A DNA stretch of 64,000 nt, taken from assembly GCA_025360005.1 (NCBI GenBank), contig JANYDA010000052.1, forward strand, positions 1 to 64,000. Reading direction: 5' to 3'. Position 1 is the stretch's first letter. Every line of letters begins with the position of its first letter. Below the pieces are notes generated by a model. That model did no database searches, had not been told where the DNA came from, and worked only from the letters and a program-made list of their open reading frames with translations. Below, one piece after another: positions 61,578 through 64,000 of the stretch. The position numbers were made by a program, and so were the translations under genes. This stretch comes from Fibrobacteria bacterium. Lineage in GTDB: Bacteria; Fibrobacterota; Fibrobacteria; UBA11236.

Positions 61578-63233
61578 TTATGGGCCGATGATCGGAGGAA
61601 TAGCGGCGATCGCTTTGAAATGGGCGCGCACTTCCGTGGAATCGAGATCGTAGGAATAGATGCGCACTTCATCCATGGCGCCTTGGAATTTGAAATCCAC
61701 CTGCGGAAACTCGCAATCGCCCAGAAGCAAGTCCTGGCTGGTTGAATCCGAAATCGCTGGATCCGATCCCGCTATCCGCGCGGTGTCCAATTTTCCATCG
61801 ACGTAGATGGAAATCCGCCGGGATCGGTTCGTCACCACCACATGATGCCAGCGGCCGTCGGCTACAAAGACCTTCCCGAAGGCGATTTCCTCAAAGGAAG
61901 TGGCGAAGTTCGATCTTACATCGGCTTGGACCACGCCCTTTGGAAAGGGCTGGCCATTTACTGATACATCGCGGCCCGGTATCAGCATTCGATAATTCCA
62001 TATATTGCCGCTTGGCACCACTCGATCGATGATAGACTGGTCACCCTTGGTTTTTATAGTGCGGATCCAGGCCTCCAAGCTATATACCCCCAGATTGAAA
62101 TCCTTTTTGAAGGGAATGGTCACTCTCGAATTCGCGCCATTGAACCACAGCCCTTTGCCGGAAACACCGTTGGTCCATTCCCCGTTGCTGATAATTCCAT
62201 CATGACCGTTTCCGGATCTGTCGGAAAGAATCGATCCCGTACCTTCTTCAAAGTCCCAATGGGCAACAAGCCCGCGCTCCACCTCTTCGGTTGAGTCCAC
62301 TTTAATAACAACCCGTGCCTGGCATGTATCAGAACCATTTTCAGCGGTGATGGTATAGACCAATGCAGAACCTGGATTAGGAACTGATCCATTGATCAAT
62401 CTCAAGGAGTCGGGGATAAAATAGGTCGAAATATCCCCTAAGGAATCCAGCGAAAAGCCTGGCGGCAGGGCAGGTGAGGATGAGAAGGAGGCTTTGCCGC
62501 CGCGGTAAGTCTTGGGGGCAATTACCTTAGCTCGACCTAAAACAAAATGGACGCCGTCCGCAGGGTATTCCAAAAAGCGCGGTGGTTCGACTCTCGTGCT
62601 GAATACCCGGATCGGCCCGAAAGCCACTGAAAGTCCGGAGACGCGATCCACTCTCCATTTGTAGATGCTTCCGTACTTCAACGAAGATACGGACAGTCGC
62701 GGTGAGGTCAAACCTGATTTTAGAACCGGAAGGGGTTCGCCCCCCAATGAAACCCTCCATGTCTCGTTTTCCAAAAGGCTATCCGTATCTGACCAGCTAA
62801 GCAGCAGGGTAGTATCCAGGTTTGAAGCGGAGTCCAATGGAGCCTGTAGCGAAAGCGAATGGATGCCATGGCCGCCTGCCGGGCTCGCTTCGGTTTGCCC
62901 CGGACCGATTTGCACTTCCAGTTCCTCCCGCAAAGCTCCAGGCCCGAAACCTCGTAAGACCATCGAGGCGCGATCGCCTTTATAGTTGCTTACCCGCAAC
63001 TTTAGGATAGAGTCTCCAGGAGCCGGCCCATTCCAAAGGGTGTCCAGACGGAACCCAAGGTTATCCTCAATGAATATGAATAGGGAATCGGCGTTTCGTA
63101 GTGACTTGGGCAGAAAAACTTGCAATGAATGCCCTCGCGCTTCGGTTTCCTTTTCCATTACACAGGACAAAGCGATACCTGCCAAGCATGTAAGAATGAA
63201 TACCTTTAGTCGATATATACCGTTCCGTTTCAC
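61578..63233 (-). CDS. LamG lipoprotein, paralogue of the cohesin-dockerin protein
   Basis: A 551-residue lipoprotein with lipobox LAGIALSC and the lipidated Cys at residue 24. A fibronectin-III-like domain lies at about 120-215 and an Ig-like segment (PPRFLEYPADG..., ENGSDTCQARVVI) at about 217-312. A LamG domain at about 320-540 follows (GLVAHWDFEEGTGSILSDRSGNGHDG). The LamG part strongly resembles the second LamG of the neighbouring cohesin-dockerin gene. I chose GTG 63233 as start, with GGAGG 11 bases upstream; TTG 63263 and GTG 63242 are alternatives. Likely surface-exposed and sugar-binding. Confidence 0.8.
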   Translation of the reverse strand: MKRNGIYRLKVFILTCLAGIALSCVMEKETEARGHSLQVFLPKSLRNADSLFIFIEDNLGFRLDTLWNGPAPGDSILKLRVSNYKGDRASMVLRGFGPGALREELEVQIGPGQTEASPAGGHGIHSLSLQAPLDSASNLDTTLLLSWSDTDSLLENETWRVSLGGEPLPVLKSGLTSPRLSVSSLKYGSIYKWRVDRVSGLSVAFGPIRVFSTRVEPPRFLEYPADGVHFVLGRAKVIAPKTYRGGKASFSSSPALPPGFSLDSLGDISTYFIPDSLRLINGSVPNPGSALVYTITAENGSDTCQARVVIKVDSTEEVERGLVAHWDFEEGTGSILSDRSGNGHDGIISNGEWTNGVSGKGLWFNGANSRVTIPFKKDFNLGVYSLEAWIRTIKTKGDQSIIDRVVPSGNIWNYRMLIPGRDVSVNGQPFPKGVVQADVRSNFATSFEEIAFGKVFVADGRWHHVVVTNRSRRISIYVDGKLDTARIAGSDPAISDSTSQDLLLGDCEFPQVDFKFQGAMDEVRIYSYDLDSTEVRAHFKAIAAIPPIIGP

Positions 63234-63276
63234 GGTGACCACGCCCTCCTCGCATCCGGCCAATGCGCAACTCGGA

Positions 63277-63780
63277 TCATTGCCGGGTCGCTATCAATAA
63301 GGCCGCAGCCACGGAAAGGCTTGCGGTCGCCACTGCTATCCATCGCAGCCTATATCCCATGGGCCTGATTTTGGATCCCAAAAGCGGATCCGGAGTTATG
63401 CTCTGCGGCGCCGCCATGAATTCCCGGCGGATGCGTCCGAACAGAGCTTCCGTTTCCGGCTTGATCGGCAAATCCAGCGATGATCGCTCGGGTTGCAACC
63501 GGAGTAATTGGTACATACAGCTCGAGGCTTTCGATTCCCCACCTTTTTCTTCCGCATAGATGGCGCTCAAATACCTGAGGCATTGTCCACGAATAGCTGG
63601 CGGCATCGACGGGGACGAAAGCATTAACGTCTCCAGGGATTTCTTGGCATCCTCGCGTTTTCCGGCGGCGAATGATTGCCGGAGGCGATTTGTATCCAAG
63701 GATTGAGCGGAAGGCTTCTCGGATTGCGCATGGAGGGAAAGCGATGCGGCGAGGATGCAGCCTGACAAACGCGCGATCAT
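63277..63780 (-). CDS. Small membrane-anchored protein, unknown function
   Basis: A 167-residue protein with a signal-like N-terminus (MIARLSGCILAASLSLHAQ) and a C-terminal hydrophobic helix (WIAVATASLSVAAALLIATR). The middle is helical (QSFAAGKREDAKKSLETLML, then LSAIYAEEKGGESKASSCMY), with TPR-like character. I recognise no family. Its ATG overlaps the stop of the gene upstream (ATGA), so it is coupled to it, and it lies 43 bp before the lipoprotein gene. Confidence 0.65.
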   Translation of the reverse strand: MIARLSGCILAASLSLHAQSEKPSAQSLDTNRLRQSFAAGKREDAKKSLETLMLSSPSMPPAIRGQCLRYLSAIYAEEKGGESKASSCMYQLLRLQPERSSLDLPIKPETEALFGRIRREFMAAPQSITPDPLLGSKIRPMGYRLRWIAVATASLSVAAALLIATRQ

Positions 63781-64000
63781 GGGCGGAGCATCCCTTTATC
63801 AATAACTAGGCCATAGAAATCCCCATAAACATGGGTTCTTCCACCCAATACCGCAAACCGGAAGTGCGGATGCAGAGTTTGCCGGATTGCCTGGGCGTTG
63901 GAATTATCTATCGCCAACAGGGTGTCCCATTCGCCCTTTTCCGCTGCGGCTGAGTCCGCGCCCAGGACACGATACCATGTCCCGATCCGTTCAATTTCGG
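63777..64000 (-). CDS. C-terminal end of an unknown gene leaving the window
   Basis: The minus strand is open from the right edge to a TGA at 63777-63779. The last about 74 codons read EIERIGTWYRVLG, DTLLAIDNSNAQAIRQTLHP, and HFRFAVLGGRTHVYGDFYGL, ending VIDKGMLRP. Codon use is like that of the neighbours. The TGA overlaps the next ATG. The family cannot be told from this piece. It probably belongs to the same operon as the small membrane protein and the LamG lipoprotein. Confidence 0.6.
   Translation of the reverse strand, partial: EIERIGTWYRVLGADSAAAEKGEWDTLLAIDNSNAQAIRQTLHPHFRFAVLGGRTHVYGDFYGLVIDKGMLRP

Noticed and set aside
1-64000. tRNA, rRNA and insertion-sequence genes
   Set aside because: I looked for tRNA-like hairpins with GGTTCGA arms and for transposase motifs and found none that I can support.

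Overview
This window looks like a chromosomal contig from a GC-rich, Gram-negative bacterium, probably of the Fibrobacterota or a close relative. That is an inference from four things: a TIGR02147-family regulator (29633-30484), a C-terminal tail resembling type IX secretion signals (58441-61257), several outer-membrane or secreted LamG, DUF2341 and autotransporter-repeat proteins, and lipoproteins with clear lipoboxes. No rRNA or tRNA gene was seen, so the assignment rests on protein families only.

Layout. 1-14811: one uninterrupted minus-strand reading frame of at least 4,937 codons, open at the left edge, encoding a giant exported protein built of autotransporter-type beta-strand repeats, five DUF2341-LamG modules, a parallel beta-helix and further LamG-like parts. 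15002-18021: a minus-strand housekeeping run (MazG-like, aroC, NAT-like, rpe). 18379-24396: a plus-strand envelope or polysaccharide cluster (GT4, PAP2, BamA-like barrel, flippase, glycosyltransferase). 24444-38359: mixed single genes, including an RsmB-type methyltransferase, a coupled TIGR02147/lipoprotein pair, fmt, rfbB, an HD-GYP protein, larB and a 72-residue flagellar-rod-like protein.

38452-49276 is an AT-richer island holding a complete type I-C CRISPR-Cas system, all on the minus strand: WYL regulator, cas3, cas5c, cas8c, cas7c, a Bro-N/DinD-like gene, cas4, cas1, cas2, leader, then an array of 13 repeats and 12 spacers. Most junctions overlap or abut, so it should be one operon. 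Three features stand out. The Bro-N/DinD-like gene sits inside the operon, between the interference and adaptation genes. A perfect 9-bp inverted repeat spans the cas3 start codon. The leader-distal end of the array decays stepwise.

49501-58395 is a second surface-glycan cluster: a sugar-kinase-like phosphotransferase, a YfhO-like membrane protein, an LPG-synthase-like flippase, three methyltransferases and two GT4 enzymes. 58441-64000 holds two related LamG proteins. One carries a cohesin-like domain, a dockerin and a type IX-like tail; the other is a lipoprotein preceded by a small membrane protein and the C-terminus of a gene that leaves the window on the right.
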